Shown: positions 17,001 to 26,152 of the stretch, piece after piece | Position numbering within the stretch: the first letter of the stretch is position 1 | Layout: every line of letters starts with the position of its first letter | Assembly (NCBI GenBank): GCA_049583635.1 | Contig: JBAUWF010000064.1 | Span: 3,298-67,297, forward strand | Length of the DNA stretch: 64,000 nt | From: Dokdonella_A sp049583635 | Lineage (GTDB): Bacteria; Pseudomonadota; Gammaproteobacteria; Xanthomonadales; Rhodanobacteraceae | Reading direction: 5' to 3' | Notes under the pieces: model-generated | Database searches by the model: none | What the model was told of the DNA's origin: nothing | What the model saw: only the letters and a program-made list of their open reading frames with translations | Translations under genes and position numbers: made by a program

Positions 17001-20000
17001 TGCGAGGCAAGATCGCCGCTGTCGGGTAATTCATGCACGTCGTCTTCCAGCCGCGTCATGACGTCACGCACCAACGTCAGCGACCGGTCCATCAGCGCGA
17101 CGCCCTCGGCAGACGGCGACCGGGCCGTTGCACGCAGCCGCGTGACATAGCCTTCGAACGGCGTAAGCACAGCGGACAACGCGGCGATATCGACCATCGC
17201 GATGGCGCCCGACAAGGTGTGCACAGCGCGCTGCACGGGTTCCGTTGGCACCCGCGCGCCGGACTTGCACGAGTCGACGTATTCGCCGAGGGTCGCAACA
17301 TGCGCTGCGACCTCGGTCCTGAGAATATCGAACAACACCGGGTCGATGCCGGCCTGAAACGCCGCGGGCACATCGAGTGCCGGCAGTTCGCCATCCGCAA
17401 TTGATTTATCGGTAGACGCGGGCTGGTCCGATGCCGCTGCAACAGGTCGGCGCACGTCGCGCCGCTGGGCGCGTGTGGCCGACGCTGATTCGGGAACCCA
17501 TGCCTCCTCGCCTGCCGCCAGGCGATCAGCTGTCGCGACAATCGCAGCGACGTTGACCTGTGGCTTCGCGCCGCGCAAACCCTTGAGCAGCTCCGGTACC
17601 GCGTTCAGGGCATGCTCGACCAATGCGCGCACCGCGGGTCGCATCGGTACGGACATGTCCAGCACACGGTTCAGCAGATTCTCGATCTTCCAGCTGAATT
17701 CCCCGAGCACGACCGCCCCGACCAGACGTCCTGATCCCTTGAGCGTATGGAATGATCGCCGCAGCGGCGTCAGCTTGGCGAGATCCTCCGGATCGTTCTG
17801 CCATTCGTTGAACTGATGCCGCATGCGCGGGATTTCGTCTTCCACTTCCTCGACGAACACCGCGCGAATGTCGTCATCGATGTCGTCGGAAGCGATCGAC
17901 TGGAACCCGGCGGCTACCTCGTCGCTTGGCGCCGGTTCCTCGACTTCCTTCTCGATTTCGATCCACTCGCCCGCATCTTCGGTTTGCGCCGTTTCAGCGA
18001 AGCGCAAGCCGGTGATGTCGTGCGCCGGCGGCTCGGTCGCGCGGGTTTCGCCGACCACCAGATCGCCAAGATCGCGCCCCGGCAGGATTTCGACATCAGT
18101 ATCGAGCTGCGGTATTTCGGGCTCATCGTTGGCGTCCATCGCAGCCGACGCGCCCTCGTCGGCCGTCGGCGCGTCCGGATCGGGCAGATCAACGCCGGTG
18201 AGTTCCGGTGCTCCGCCGCGGTCGCCCTGCAAACGCTGGATTTCGCGCGCGCCGAGGGGTACCTCTTCGCCCGCCAGCAGCAATTCGTCGTCCGTGGGCA
18301 CCTCGGGTTTCGGAGGTTGTGGCGCAGGCACGTTGTCCGATTGCGCGTCCGCAGCGGGTTCGGTGCTCGTTGACTCGGCGCTTTCGGCAAGATCGGTATC
18401 CGGCAGCGGCCAGTAGCCCAGCAGTTCCAGGCTGCGCCGCGTCACTTCGAGGATCTTTTCGCGGCCGCCACGCTGTTCGCGTGTCGCCTCGAGGTAGTAC
18501 TCGATCGACGCCAGCGCGTCGGCCAGTGTGTCCATCTGCTCGGCACTTGGTACGCGCCGGCGGCTCAGCAGCTCGACCTCGACGAAACGCACGATACCGG
18601 TCATCAATTGCGCGGCGCGATCGAACGCGAGCATGCGCAGTGCGCCGGCGATTTCTTCGAGTAGACGCGGTATCGGTTCGACCCTGGCATGATCCCACGG
18701 CGCCTCGATGAAGGCGATGATGTCGTGCTTGGCCTGCTGGATATTGACCGCGGCCTCGTGCATCAAAGTGTCGAGTATCTTGCGCACTTCCGCTCGCGGC
18801 AGATGCTTGTCGCCATCGGCCGACGAATCGTGGCTTCCCGCACCAAGTTGCTCGATATGATCGTCGAGCGAAACCTCGATGTAGAGCAGCGCTCCGGCGA
18901 CATCGAGCAGACTGCCTTCGTCCGCCGGTCGCTGCGCGTTGGCGATCGCCTCGACGATTGCTCGCTGTTCCTCGACCACACGGCGCGGCACACCGAGCCC
19001 GAGCATCCCGAGCGTGTCGCCAACGCGGTCGAGCACATCGACCTGCGGCAACAGGTCGGCCGGATTGTCCGCATGCGCGCGCAGGAAAATATCAAGTGCT
19101 TCCTTGACCCTGAGCAGGTCGTCCTTGATCGCTGCCGACACGGTATCGAGCAGCACCCGGTTGTGGCCGGTCATCGAACCTTGCGCGTGCTCGAGTTCAT
19201 CCTCGGTCGGCAACAGGCTATCGAGCTTGAAACACGCGCGAATCGCGCTGACGCGCGGCCCGGTGCTGGTCGAATGTGCGACGTAATACAACAGGTTCTG
19301 GACCAGCTCGCGCGATGCGGTGGTACCAAGATCATCCTCGCCGGATTCCGCGAAGTGGCGGATCTCGCGATCGACACGCCCGAACAGCAGCTTGACCGCG
19401 ACGCTCGATTCGAGCGCTCGGTCGCGTACTGCCTCGATCACGCCCGCCGCAACCCACCACAGCCGCCGCGCTCCCTGCGCACAGGACAGGCCACGCAGCC
19501 GGTCGAGCACGGCCAGCAGGCGGTCCGGGTACTCATTCTCCTGCTCGTCGCGGAACCATTTGAGCAAGGCGGCCTGGAACGCAAGGCGCAGACGAATGGC
19601 CTGGTTGCGCAATTGTGCGATGGGAACCGGCGCCGCGCAGCCATCCGCCACTTCAGGCAACGGCGCATCCAGATCGGGCGCAAACAACGCCGATTCGCTC
19701 AGCAGTTTCTGGCCGCGGCAAGCACGCAGATCGTTGAGCAGCGGCAACAGGACGATCGGAATGTCCTTGTAACCGCTTTGCACCCGTTCGAGGTAATCAG
19801 GCAACTGCACCATGCCGCGCATCAGCACCGAATACGCTTCGTCGCGCTGCTTGATCGACCCGGCGAGCAACGCCTCGGCGAGGCGCTCCATTTCCTCGAC
19901 CACCAGCGCGGCGCCGTACAACTCCACCATGCGCAGGGTACCTTGCGCCTGGTGCAGCCGCGTCGAGCAGGTGCGCATCAGACCTTCGTCTTTTTCTCCC

Positions 20001-20104
20001 TCGACATAGGCCTCGAGCGCCTGACGCGACTCCTTGAGCGTCTCGTCGAGTTCGTGCTTGACCCAACCGAGGCCGGTGTAGTCGATGTCGTCACGCAGCT
20101 TCAT
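14027..20104 (-). CDS. chpA: Pil-Chp hybrid chemotaxis kinase ChpA (PilL)
   Basis: A 2025-residue CheA-type histidine kinase of the type IV pilus chemosensory system. It has an N-terminal array of degenerate Hpt-like regions, then at least three phosphotransfer domains with an HTLKG-like motif, with histidines at about 786 (FHTLKGSGR), 962 (VHTLSG) and 1280 (LHTLKGGAR). Acidic Ala/Pro/Glu-rich linkers separate them. The kinase core follows (dimerisation, HATPase near 1500-1720 with NALAHGIE and DDGRGID), then a CheW-like domain and a C-terminal receiver (about 1900-2020) with LLDIEMPRMDG around D1948. The ATG at 20104 (MKLRDDIDYTGLGWVK) matches the family start; an ATG at 20122 is in frame. 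Confidence 0.93.
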   Translation of the reverse strand: MKLRDDIDYTGLGWVKHELDETLKESRQALEAYVEGEKDEGLMRTCSTRLHQAQGTLRMVELYGAALVVEEMERLAEALLAGSIKQRDEAYSVLMRGMVQLPDYLERVQSGYKDIPIVLLPLLNDLRACRGQKLLSESALFAPDLDAPLPEVADGCAAPVPIAQLRNQAIRLRLAFQAALLKWFRDEQENEYPDRLLAVLDRLRGLSCAQGARRLWWVAAGVIEAVRDRALESSVAVKLLFGRVDREIRHFAESGEDDLGTTASRELVQNLLYYVAHSTSTGPRVSAIRACFKLDSLLPTEDELEHAQGSMTGHNRVLLDTVSAAIKDDLLRVKEALDIFLRAHADNPADLLPQVDVLDRVGDTLGMLGLGVPRRVVEEQRAIVEAIANAQRPADEGSLLDVAGALLYIEVSLDDHIEQLGAGSHDSSADGDKHLPRAEVRKILDTLMHEAAVNIQQAKHDIIAFIEAPWDHARVEPIPRLLEEIAGALRMLAFDRAAQLMTGIVRFVEVELLSRRRVPSAEQMDTLADALASIEYYLEATREQRGGREKILEVTRRSLELLGYWPLPDTDLAESAESTSTEPAADAQSDNVPAPQPPKPEVPTDDELLLAGEEVPLGAREIQRLQGDRGGAPELTGVDLPDPDAPTADEGASAAMDANDEPEIPQLDTDVEILPGRDLGDLVVGETRATEPPAHDITGLRFAETAQTEDAGEWIEIEKEVEEPAPSDEVAAGFQSIASDDIDDDIRAVFVEEVEDEIPRMRHQFNEWQNDPEDLAKLTPLRRSFHTLKGSGRLVGAVVLGEFSWKIENLLNRVLDMSVPMRPAVRALVEHALNAVPELLKGLRGAKPQVNVAAIVATADRLAAGEEAWVPESASATRAQRRDVRRPVAAASDQPASTDKSIADGELPALDVPAAFQAGIDPVLFDILRTEVAAHVATLGEYVDSCKSGARVPTEPVQRAVHTLSGAIAMVDIAALSAVLTPFEGYVTRLRATARSPSAEGVALMDRSLTLVRDVMTRLEDDVHELPDSGDLASQMRALRDSQPEETSLFEQSVDDGSTPTEAPAVAQDLDEMLQGVFPQLPSEVLPSPGALTGIDDVSASAAPDQAFSRALGSALNVASGVADSGRDAVQSAGLEGSQAPADTTEAAEPHEIPEALHAEPDAEGQAATAPEAEATEREAAPEAKATEAEAEASEEAVPEPETVQTSGPRTPEPDAPEVPVAPETSEVEDHLDIPDLDEDLLEIFVQEGVDILDHSDSLMAGLREAADDTAALAGLQRDLHTLKGGARMAGLAPIGHLAHAMESLLEAIDDKRRDMDPVAIKALERGFDDLHGLIQRVSRRRAIKIPDETIAYFAALIEGRSRVTSEDGAANLVETEARDVEPARATTPPPPARQLPTLGDEDSVHAPQEMIRVRSDLLDSLVNYAGEVSIYRSRLEQQISGFRFNLVEFEQTVHRLREQLRKLEIETEAQIIARFQREHQEGLASFDPLELDRFSQLQQYSRALAESVSDLVSIQGLLDDITRQSETLLLQQSRVSSDLQEGLMRTRMVPFDSLVPSLRRTLRQSAQELGKQAQIKVEGAQGEMDRNLLERMKAPFEHILRNALAHGIESPEQRLAAGKPVEGTINIAVSRDATEVVLRVSDDGRGIDREAIRAKAIERGLLKPGAELSDRDLYGFILESGFSTVDHVTELAGRGVGMDVVHNEIKQLGGSLQIDSVPGQGATFTLRLPFTLAVTQAILVKLGDAVYAIPMSSVLGVVRIEGPELERRLRSDDPTFSYAGDTFTLYELSQLLGVPTGRTLDDTQASLLMTRSGDQRAGVRIDAVVGSREIVVKSVGPQISSVPGVFGATVMGDGSVVIILDLAPLVRRTSALRERVAHGEAIETPELVAPPADQPQRRQPLIMVVDDSITMRKVSTRVLERADMDVFTAKDGLDAVEKLQEKVPDLMLLDIEMPRMDGYELATYMKNDSRLKHVPIIMITSRTGEKHRQRAFEIGVERYLGKPYQEADLVQNVQEILRSSGVDV

Positions 20105-20231
20105 CACCGCGCACCCACACATTCCGGCAACGGCAGATCAGCGCACGCGCAACGATCGCGGGATCCGGATCCCCGGATCTCGCGGCGTTGCTGTCTGGTG
20201 CAGGCGCAAGCCATCGGTGCTCCGGATCGCA

Positions 20232-22280
20232 TCACGCAGGCAGCTTGAAATCTGCAACCGATCGACGCAGGTCGGCGGCAAGCTGGGCCAGGTTGCCGAT
20301 CGACTCCGCAGTCTGGCTGGCGCCGACGGAGGTTTGCGAAGTGATCTCCTGAATCGCGCTCATGGTCGAGGAAATACTGGTCGCCGCAGTCGACTGCTGA
20401 CGTGCCGCTGTGGAAATATTCTGAATCAGCTCGGCCAGATCGTTGGACACGCCCTCGATCTCGCCGAGAGCAAGTCCGGCATCCTCTGCGAGGCGCGCGC
20501 CGGAAACGACTTCCGATGTCGTCTGTTCCATCGAGCTGACCGCTTCGTTGGTATCGGACTGAATGGTCTGGACCAGCGTCTCGATGCGCTTGGTCGCGCT
20601 TGATGCGCGCTCGGCGAGCCGCTGCACTTCGTCGGCAACCACCGCGAAACCGCGTCCGGCCTCGCCGGCGGATGCGGCCTGGATCGCTGCATTCAGTGCA
20701 AGAATATTGGTCTGCTCGGCGATGTCGTTGATCAGCTCGACGATAGTTCCGATTTCCTGTGAGGATTCGCCGAGGCGCTTGATGCGTTTCGCGGTCTCCT
20801 GAATCTGATCGCGAATCGAATCCATGCCCTGGATGGTCTGGCGCACGATCTGCGCACCTTTTGCTGCGATCGCCACCGAACGTTGTGCAACTTCGGCACT
20901 GTCCGATGAATTCTTGGACACCTCATCGATTGACGACGCAATGTCGTTGATCGCGGCCGACGCCGAAGTAATCTGTTGCGCCTGGTGCTTTGCCGCGTCG
21001 GCCAGATGCATCGCCGTCGCCTGGGTTTCCTGCGCGGCAGCCGATACCTGCACTGCGGTTTCATTGATCGTGGTAACCAGCGAGCGCAGTGCCTCCACGG
21101 CAAAGTTGACCGAATCGGCTATCGCCCCGGTGATGTCTTCGGTGACGGTGGCCTTGACGGTGAGATCGCCCTCGGCCAATGAGCCCATTTCGTCGAGCAG
21201 CCGCAGGATAGCTTCCTGGTTGCGCTGGTTCAGCTCGGAGCTGCGCTGGTAGCGCCGCTGCTGGTCGCGCAACAAGTTGACGCCGAGGAACAACAGCAGG
21301 AACAACGCAAGAACCGCAGCGCCGGCACCGACGTAAAGATTCGGCATCAGGCGCTTGCGCGGCAATGTGTCGATGCGCTGGGCAACATTGCCAGCTCGCA
21401 ACAGCACGCTCTGGCTGTCGTTGAAAATCGCGTCGGCCGCATCCTTGACGCCCTGCAAGCTCGCGGCCTCGTTGATGATTTTCTGCACCGGCTCGACCAG
21501 CGCCCCCCACTGCTGGGCAACATCCGCCAGAATCTGCTTGCCGCTGCTGTTTTCCACCGGGCGAATGGCCAGCTCCGGCGCCCCGTTCTGCAGACCGGCG
21601 AGTACCGCGCCGTAGAGTCGCGCATCGCGTGCTAGGCCGTCGGCCGATGCCTGGTTGCCCTGTGATCCCTGACTGCCCTGCAGCACTTCCTGCATGCGCC
21701 GGACCATGCGGTCGGCCAGCAACATCTGACGTGCCGCGATATACACCTGCGAAGCGCTGCCGCCCTTGTCGGTCAGGATGTTGACGACTTCGCTCATGCG
21801 CGAATTGAGCACCGAACTCTTGGTCTGAAAGTCCGCAGCAATGTTTGCGGAGTCGAGTACCAGTTCCTTGCTGTCGAGAATCTTGTTGGCATTGGCCTGT
21901 ACCAACGCCCACGCGGCAGTCAACGCATCAAGATCTGTCTTGACGGATTTTTCCGTCACGTAACTTGGCATCGACGTCTTGCTGTCGCCCTTGTTGAGGT
22001 GCTGGATATAGGTATCGACGTTGTTGCGCGCGCTCTCGAGTTCCTTGAACGCGTCGAGATTGCCAGTGGCGGCCTCCGCCGCATATTTGGCGAGTTCCTG
22101 CGAGACCACCTGAATTTGCGTCGTGTACGCAACCGCTTTGCGATCCTGCTGATTCTTCTGATACAACCAGACGAAATCGATGATCGCGAAGACAAACAAC
22201 AAACCGAGCAGGATCAGCAGTACGGTATTGGTACCGCCGCTGCGTTCCGTCCCTCCCAGCGCCCCTGAAGTCGTGCTCAT
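20232..22280 (-). CDS. pilJ: Type IV pilus methyl-accepting chemotaxis protein PilJ
   Basis: A 682-residue inner-membrane chemoreceptor of the Pil-Chp system. Membrane helices lie at about 19-40 and 318-340, bracketing a PilJ-type periplasmic region that includes a small Gln/Gly/Ser tract (GSQGSQGNQ). A HAMP-like linker follows, then a signalling coiled coil with the conserved hairpin tip EQTNILALNAAIQAASAGEA. It reports to ChpA through PilI. Between pilI and pilJ there are 124 bases without a gene. Confidence 0.93.
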   Translation of the reverse strand: MSTTSGALGGTERSGGTNTVLLILLGLLFVFAIIDFVWLYQKNQQDRKAVAYTTQIQVVSQELAKYAAEAATGNLDAFKELESARNNVDTYIQHLNKGDSKTSMPSYVTEKSVKTDLDALTAAWALVQANANKILDSKELVLDSANIAADFQTKSSVLNSRMSEVVNILTDKGGSASQVYIAARQMLLADRMVRRMQEVLQGSQGSQGNQASADGLARDARLYGAVLAGLQNGAPELAIRPVENSSGKQILADVAQQWGALVEPVQKIINEAASLQGVKDAADAIFNDSQSVLLRAGNVAQRIDTLPRKRLMPNLYVGAGAAVLALFLLLFLGVNLLRDQQRRYQRSSELNQRNQEAILRLLDEMGSLAEGDLTVKATVTEDITGAIADSVNFAVEALRSLVTTINETAVQVSAAAQETQATAMHLADAAKHQAQQITSASAAINDIASSIDEVSKNSSDSAEVAQRSVAIAAKGAQIVRQTIQGMDSIRDQIQETAKRIKRLGESSQEIGTIVELINDIAEQTNILALNAAIQAASAGEAGRGFAVVADEVQRLAERASSATKRIETLVQTIQSDTNEAVSSMEQTTSEVVSGARLAEDAGLALGEIEGVSNDLAELIQNISTAARQQSTAATSISSTMSAIQEITSQTSVGASQTAESIGNLAQLAADLRRSVADFKLPA

Positions 22281-22404
22281 GCGTTACCTCACCCTTAGTC
22301 GCGATTGCGTTGGTGCCGAAAGGCGCGAGCTGTCCACGCGCTGAAACCAGTTAAACCCATGCAGGATTCGCGCCGTTCGGCAGTGTTCGTGATCACGGCC
22401 TCTC

Positions 22405-22956
22405 TCACGCCGCAGCCTGCTGAAAATCGGTCGAGCGCAACAGCGCCGCCATGCTGAACAGCCCCCAGTCAACGCCCCCCAGCTGCAATCTCTCACCGAT
22501 GAAACGCGCGTAACGCGGATCGTCCTCGCCTATTGCACGGCCGCGTTCCTCCTCGGAAAAACTGCGCTGGCCGAGTACCTCGTCTATTAACAGACCGCAA
22601 CCATCGGCGCGATCGCGCACGACCAGCATGCGACTGTTGTCGGTCAGGCTGGTCAGATCACCCTCGATGAAACCCCTCAAGTCGACAACCGGAAGCAGAT
22701 TGCCACGCACATTGCCGATGCCGAGCAGCCAAGGGCGCGTACCCGGAACCGGCGTCAACTCCGGCAGCGACAGGATTTCGTTGACTTCCGCGATGCTGCT
22801 GAGCAGATGCCGCGTACCGATGCGAAAGCCAATGCCTCGCCACACCACACCCGTCTCGACTCGCTCCGGCACGCCTGCGACATGCGCCAAGCTTTGCCGT
22901 TCGTACGCGGCCAGGACATCGAACGGTGTCAGTTTTTGCTCAACGCCCGTGCTCAT
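22405..22956 (-). CDS. pilI: Pil-Chp CheW-like adaptor PilI
   Basis: A 183-residue CheW-domain adaptor with the typical GIGNVRGNLLPVVDLRGF block (about residues 78-96) and LLIDEVLGQRSF. It couples PilJ to the ChpA kinase. Its ATG at 22956 overlaps the pilG stop as ATGA. In P. aeruginosa pilH lies between pilG and pilI; here pilG and pilI overlap directly, as in Xylella. Confidence 0.9.
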   Translation of the reverse strand: MSTGVEQKLTPFDVLAAYERQSLAHVAGVPERVETGVVWRGIGFRIGTRHLLSSIAEVNEILSLPELTPVPGTRPWLLGIGNVRGNLLPVVDLRGFIEGDLTSLTDNSRMLVVRDRADGCGLLIDEVLGQRSFSEEERGRAIGEDDPRYARFIGERLQLGGVDWGLFSMAALLRSTDFQQAAA

Positions 22957-23354
22957 CGCCTGGCATCCACGTGATGGCGGATCGCTCCGAGCAATTCCTC
23001 GCGAGTGAACGGCTTGGTCAGGTACTGCTCGGAACCGACAATGCGACCGCGCGCCTTGTCAAACAGACCGTCGCGCGAAGACAGCATGATCACGGGCGTA
23101 CCCTTGAACATCTGATTGTTCTTGATCAAGGCGCAGGTCTGATAACCGTCCAGCCGCGGCATCATGATATCGACGAAAATGATGTGCGGCTGCTGATCGG
23201 AAATCTTGGCCAGCGCCTCGAATCCATCGATTGCGGTCACGACATCGCAGCCCTCTTTGCGCAGCAGGGTTTCTGCCGTCCGGCGAATGGTCCTGGAGTC
23301 GTCGATGACCATGACCTTGAGACCGGCCAGGTTGCCCTGATTGTTTGCATCCAC
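22953..23354 (-). CDS. pilG: Twitching motility response regulator PilG
   Basis: A 133-residue single-domain receiver. Acidic pocket D18/D19, phosphoacceptor D62 in FVDIMMPRLDG, a serine in MLSSRDG and lysine in LTKPF. The sequence DGYQTCALIKNN and KARGRIVGSEQYLTKPF match PilG rather than PilH. PilG receives phosphate from ChpA and promotes pilus extension. The start is GTG at 23354; an ATG four bases inside is out of frame. First gene of the pil-chp operon. Confidence 0.92.
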   Translation of the reverse strand: MDANNQGNLAGLKVMVIDDSRTIRRTAETLLRKEGCDVVTAIDGFEALAKISDQQPHIIFVDIMMPRLDGYQTCALIKNNQMFKGTPVIMLSSRDGLFDKARGRIVGSEQYLTKPFTREELLGAIRHHVDARR

Positions 23355-23476
23355 TAAACGGGTACCCCCGACCAGTCATTGCCAGCCGACCCATCGGATC
23401 GGGCTGACATCCGCGCGCAAAGCATGACGAGCAACCGTTTGCAACGCCGGAGCGAGCAATGCTTGGCGATCGGTCT

Positions 23477-23505
23477 TCTTAACCAATATTTAGCGAAACT
23501 GTCAA
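23477..23505 (-). promoter_or_regulatory. Candidate sigma-70 promoter for the pilG operon
   Basis: On the minus strand, a perfect TTGACA (23505-23500) lies 17 bases upstream of a weak -10 element TTAAGA (23482-23477). The stretch is visibly more AT-rich than its surroundings and lies in the 303-base divergent gap between pilG and gshB. The -10 match is poor, so this is a candidate only. Confidence 0.4.
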
Positions 23506-23657
23506 GCTCGCTGTTCGCGCAAACGCAATCACAGCGCCGTGCATATGCGCGCCCGGGCGCCGATTCTGCTTGAACGCGCGTGTAGTATAGGCGCGATGGT
23601 CGCGGTGCGGCGGCCTTGGCGGGTTTTATCCGTCCGATATTCGCCCGGAGTCGCATG

Positions 23658-24605
23658 ATGAAGCGCACGTTGGCCGTGTTGATGGATCCGATCGCGGCCA
23701 TCCATCCCAACAAGGATTCCACGCTGGCGATGCTGCTCGAAGGTGATCGCCGCGGTTACGCCCTGCATTACATGACCCAGGGCGATCTGGAGGTGCGCGA
23801 CGGGCGCGCCTGGGCCCGGCTCACACCGCTTGCCGTGCGCGACGACTCGGTGAACTGGTTCACGCTGGGCGAACCCGCGTGGCGCGATCTTGCCGACATG
23901 AACCTGGTGCTCGAGCGCAAGGATCCACCGTTTGACACCCAATTCCTGTACGACACCCAAGTACTCGAACTCGCGGCCGATGCCGGGGTACGCGTGATCA
24001 ATCGGCCACAGGCGCTGCGCGATGCCAACGAGAAACTGTTCGCGCTGAAATTCCCGCAATGCTGCGCTCCGAGCCTGGTGTCGCGCGATGCCGCTTCGTT
24101 GCGGCGATTCGTCGACCAACACGACGAGGTGGTTTTGAAACCGCTCGACGGGATGGGCGGACTCGGCATCTTCCGCTCACGACGAGGCGACCCGAACCTG
24201 AACTCGATCCTGGAAACGCTGTTGACCGGCGGTCGCCGCTTCGCGATGGCGCAACGTTTCATTCCCGAAATCAGCGCGGGCGACAAGCGCATCCTGCTGA
24301 TCAATGGCGAACCTCTGCCGTTCGCGCTCGCGCGCATTCCGCAAGGTGACGACTTTCGCGGCAACCTCGCGGCCGGCGGCAAAGGTGTGGGCGTCGAACT
24401 CGGCGAACGTGATCGCTGGATAGCGGCCGAGGTCGGTCCCGAACTCAAGCGACGCGGCCTGGTGTTCGTCGGCCTCGACGTCATCGGTGATTTCCTTACC
24501 GAGGTCAACGTTACCTCACCGACTGGTATTCGCGAACTCGACGCCGCGTTCGGGTGCAATATCGCCGGCCGCCTGTTCGATTGCCTTGAGACGAAACCGG
24601 CGTGA
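23658..24605 (+). CDS. gshB: Glutathione synthetase
   Basis: A 315-residue ATP-grasp ligase that joins glycine to gamma-glutamylcysteine. Family features: MDPIAAIHPNKDSTLAML at the N terminus, FLYDTQVLELA, a central VVLKPLDGMGGLGIFR ATP-binding segment, and EVNVTSPTGIRELD near the C terminus. Two adjacent ATGs exist; 23658 gives the better seven-base spacing from GGAG (23647-23650) than 23655. Its stop overlaps the tonB GTG start (GTGA). Confidence 0.93.
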   Translation: MKRTLAVLMDPIAAIHPNKDSTLAMLLEGDRRGYALHYMTQGDLEVRDGRAWARLTPLAVRDDSVNWFTLGEPAWRDLADMNLVLERKDPPFDTQFLYDTQVLELAADAGVRVINRPQALRDANEKLFALKFPQCCAPSLVSRDAASLRRFVDQHDEVVLKPLDGMGGLGIFRSRRGDPNLNSILETLLTGGRRFAMAQRFIPEISAGDKRILLINGEPLPFALARIPQGDDFRGNLAAGGKGVGVELGERDRWIAAEVGPELKRRGLVFVGLDVIGDFLTEVNVTSPTGIRELDAAFGCNIAGRLFDCLETKPA

Positions 24606-25459
24606 GCGGCGCTGGCACCACCGCCGACCGCCTCGGCGTTACGCTGCTGTTTTCCATCATCGCCCATGCGGTGCTGGCACTCGGCGTCACCTTCGCGTTC
24701 GAGAAACCCGCTCCGCAACTGCCTTCGCTTGATGTGATTCTGGTGCAGTCAGCGAATCGCGCCACGCCGGTCAAGGCGGATTTTCTCGCCCAGGCAAACA
24801 ACAGCGGCGGAGGGGAAGCGGACAAGGCGCACCGCCCGTCGGCGCCACTATCCAGTCCGGTGCCGAAATTGACCCAGGGAGTGGCCCCGCTGCCGGTCGA
24901 GCGTGGCACTCCGCAGTCGACGCCACCGACGCCGGTGAAACGGCTGACTCAGCGACAATCCGATTTCAGTGTCGCGCGCGTGACCGACACCACCGAACCG
25001 ATCAACGCCACCGTCCCGAGTCCACGCGCGGAAATCGAACGCAAACTCGAAATCGCGCGTCTCGCCGAGGAAATCAAACGCGACTCCGATCGCTACGCGA
25101 AAAAACCGAAGCGCAAATACATTTCGGCGAATACCAAGGAATATGCCTATGCAGCTTACATGCACGGCTGGGTCGCGCGTATCGAGCACATCGGCAATCT
25201 GAACTATCCCGACGAGGCGCGGCGTCGGCAAATGCATGGTCAACTGGTCCTCACCGTCGGACTGGCCCGGAACGGCAACGTCAAGAGCGTAGACGTGATC
25301 CAGTCAAGCGGGCACAAGTTGCTCGACGACGCGGCGATCCGCATCGTGCATCTGGCCGAACCGTTTCCGCCGATCCCGCAGGGCAACGAGGCACCGGACG
25401 AGCTCTACATCACGCGCACCTGGCAGTTTTTGCCGGGCGACGTGTTGAAGAACCGTTGA
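24602..25459 (+). CDS. tonB: Energy transducer TonB (TonB3-like, Pil-Chp neighbourhood)
   Basis: A 285-residue TonB-family protein: one N-terminal membrane anchor (about 12-33), a Pro/Ser/Thr-rich spacer, a basic coiled segment (135-175) and a C-terminal TonB domain (about 195-285) with YPDEARRRQMHGQLVLTVGL and the closing TWQF. Position between gshB and yqgE matches P. aeruginosa tonB3 (PA0406), reported as needed for twitching motility. No exbB/exbD neighbours are present. GTG start overlapping gshB. Confidence 0.85.
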   Translation: MSGAGTTADRLGVTLLFSIIAHAVLALGVTFAFEKPAPQLPSLDVILVQSANRATPVKADFLAQANNSGGGEADKAHRPSAPLSSPVPKLTQGVAPLPVERGTPQSTPPTPVKRLTQRQSDFSVARVTDTTEPINATVPSPRAEIERKLEIARLAEEIKRDSDRYAKKPKRKYISANTKEYAYAAYMHGWVARIEHIGNLNYPDEARRRQMHGQLVLTVGLARNGNVKSVDVIQSSGHKLLDDAAIRIVHLAEPFPPIPQGNEAPDELYITRTWQFLPGDVLKNR

Positions 25460-25591
25460 CAAGCCCAACGGTGAATTCCCCACAACGCCACGTGCCTGCA
25501 TCACCACCTTGGGTCGGACGAGCGCACCTGGAAACACAACGCCCCGGCGATCTTCGCCCCGCATTCACGCCTCTCCCGTACAATAGGCGCC

Positions 25592-26152
25592 ATGGATGCC
25601 ACGCCACTTTCCAATCAGTTGCTGATCGCGATGCCGGCGCTGCGCGATCCGAACTTCGCGCGCGGCGTAACGCTGCTCTGCCAGCACGGCGAAGCTGGCG
25701 CAATGGGCCTTCTGATCAACCGGGTGTCCGAGTACCGTCTTGGCGATGTGCTCGCGCAGATGAACCTGAGCTCTGAGCGTGCCGAGGTGAGCGATGCACC
25801 GGTGCTCATCGGTGGACCGGTGCAACCTGAACGCGGCTTCGTGCTGCATTCACCGCAGGGCGACTGGGAATCCACGTTCAGCATCTCCAATGCGGTCAGC
25901 GTCACGACCTCACGCGATATCCTCGTGGCAATGGCAGCCGGCAACGGCCCACCGCGGGCGGTCGTGGCACTCGGTTATTCCGGCTGGAATCCGGGCCAGC
26001 TCGAACAGGAGTTGCGCGACAATACCTGGCTGACCGCGCCGGTCACCGACCAGATACTGTTCGAAACGCCACTGGAGTACCGTTGGGAGGCCGCGGCCGC
26101 ACTTCTTGGGGTCAACCTCACCCGGCTTGCCAGCTATGTCGGTCACGCATGA
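25592..26152 (+). CDS. yqgE: YqgE/AlgH family protein
   Basis: A 186-residue protein of the UPF0301 (YqgE/AlgH) family, recognised by LIAMPALRDPNFARGVTLLCQH at the N terminus (quoted in part), GAMGLLINR, PVLIGGPVQPERGFVLH and ALGYSGWNPGQLEQEL. Its biochemical function is not established; in Pseudomonas the orthologue was linked to alginate regulation. The next gene, ruvX, starts inside its last 17 bases. Confidence 0.92.
   Translation: MDATPLSNQLLIAMPALRDPNFARGVTLLCQHGEAGAMGLLINRVSEYRLGDVLAQMNLSSERAEVSDAPVLIGGPVQPERGFVLHSPQGDWESTFSISNAVSVTTSRDILVAMAAGNGPPRAVVALGYSGWNPGQLEQELRDNTWLTAPVTDQILFETPLEYRWEAAAALLGVNLTRLASYVGHA

Noticed and set aside
18689..20248. 519-codon plus-strand frame opposite chpA
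   Set aside because: Lies wholly across the N-terminal part of chpA, which has a clear family match; no ribosome site or domain.
22281..22404. pilH or another small gene between pilI and pilJ
   Set aside because: 124 bases hold no start with a plausible frame or receiver motif.
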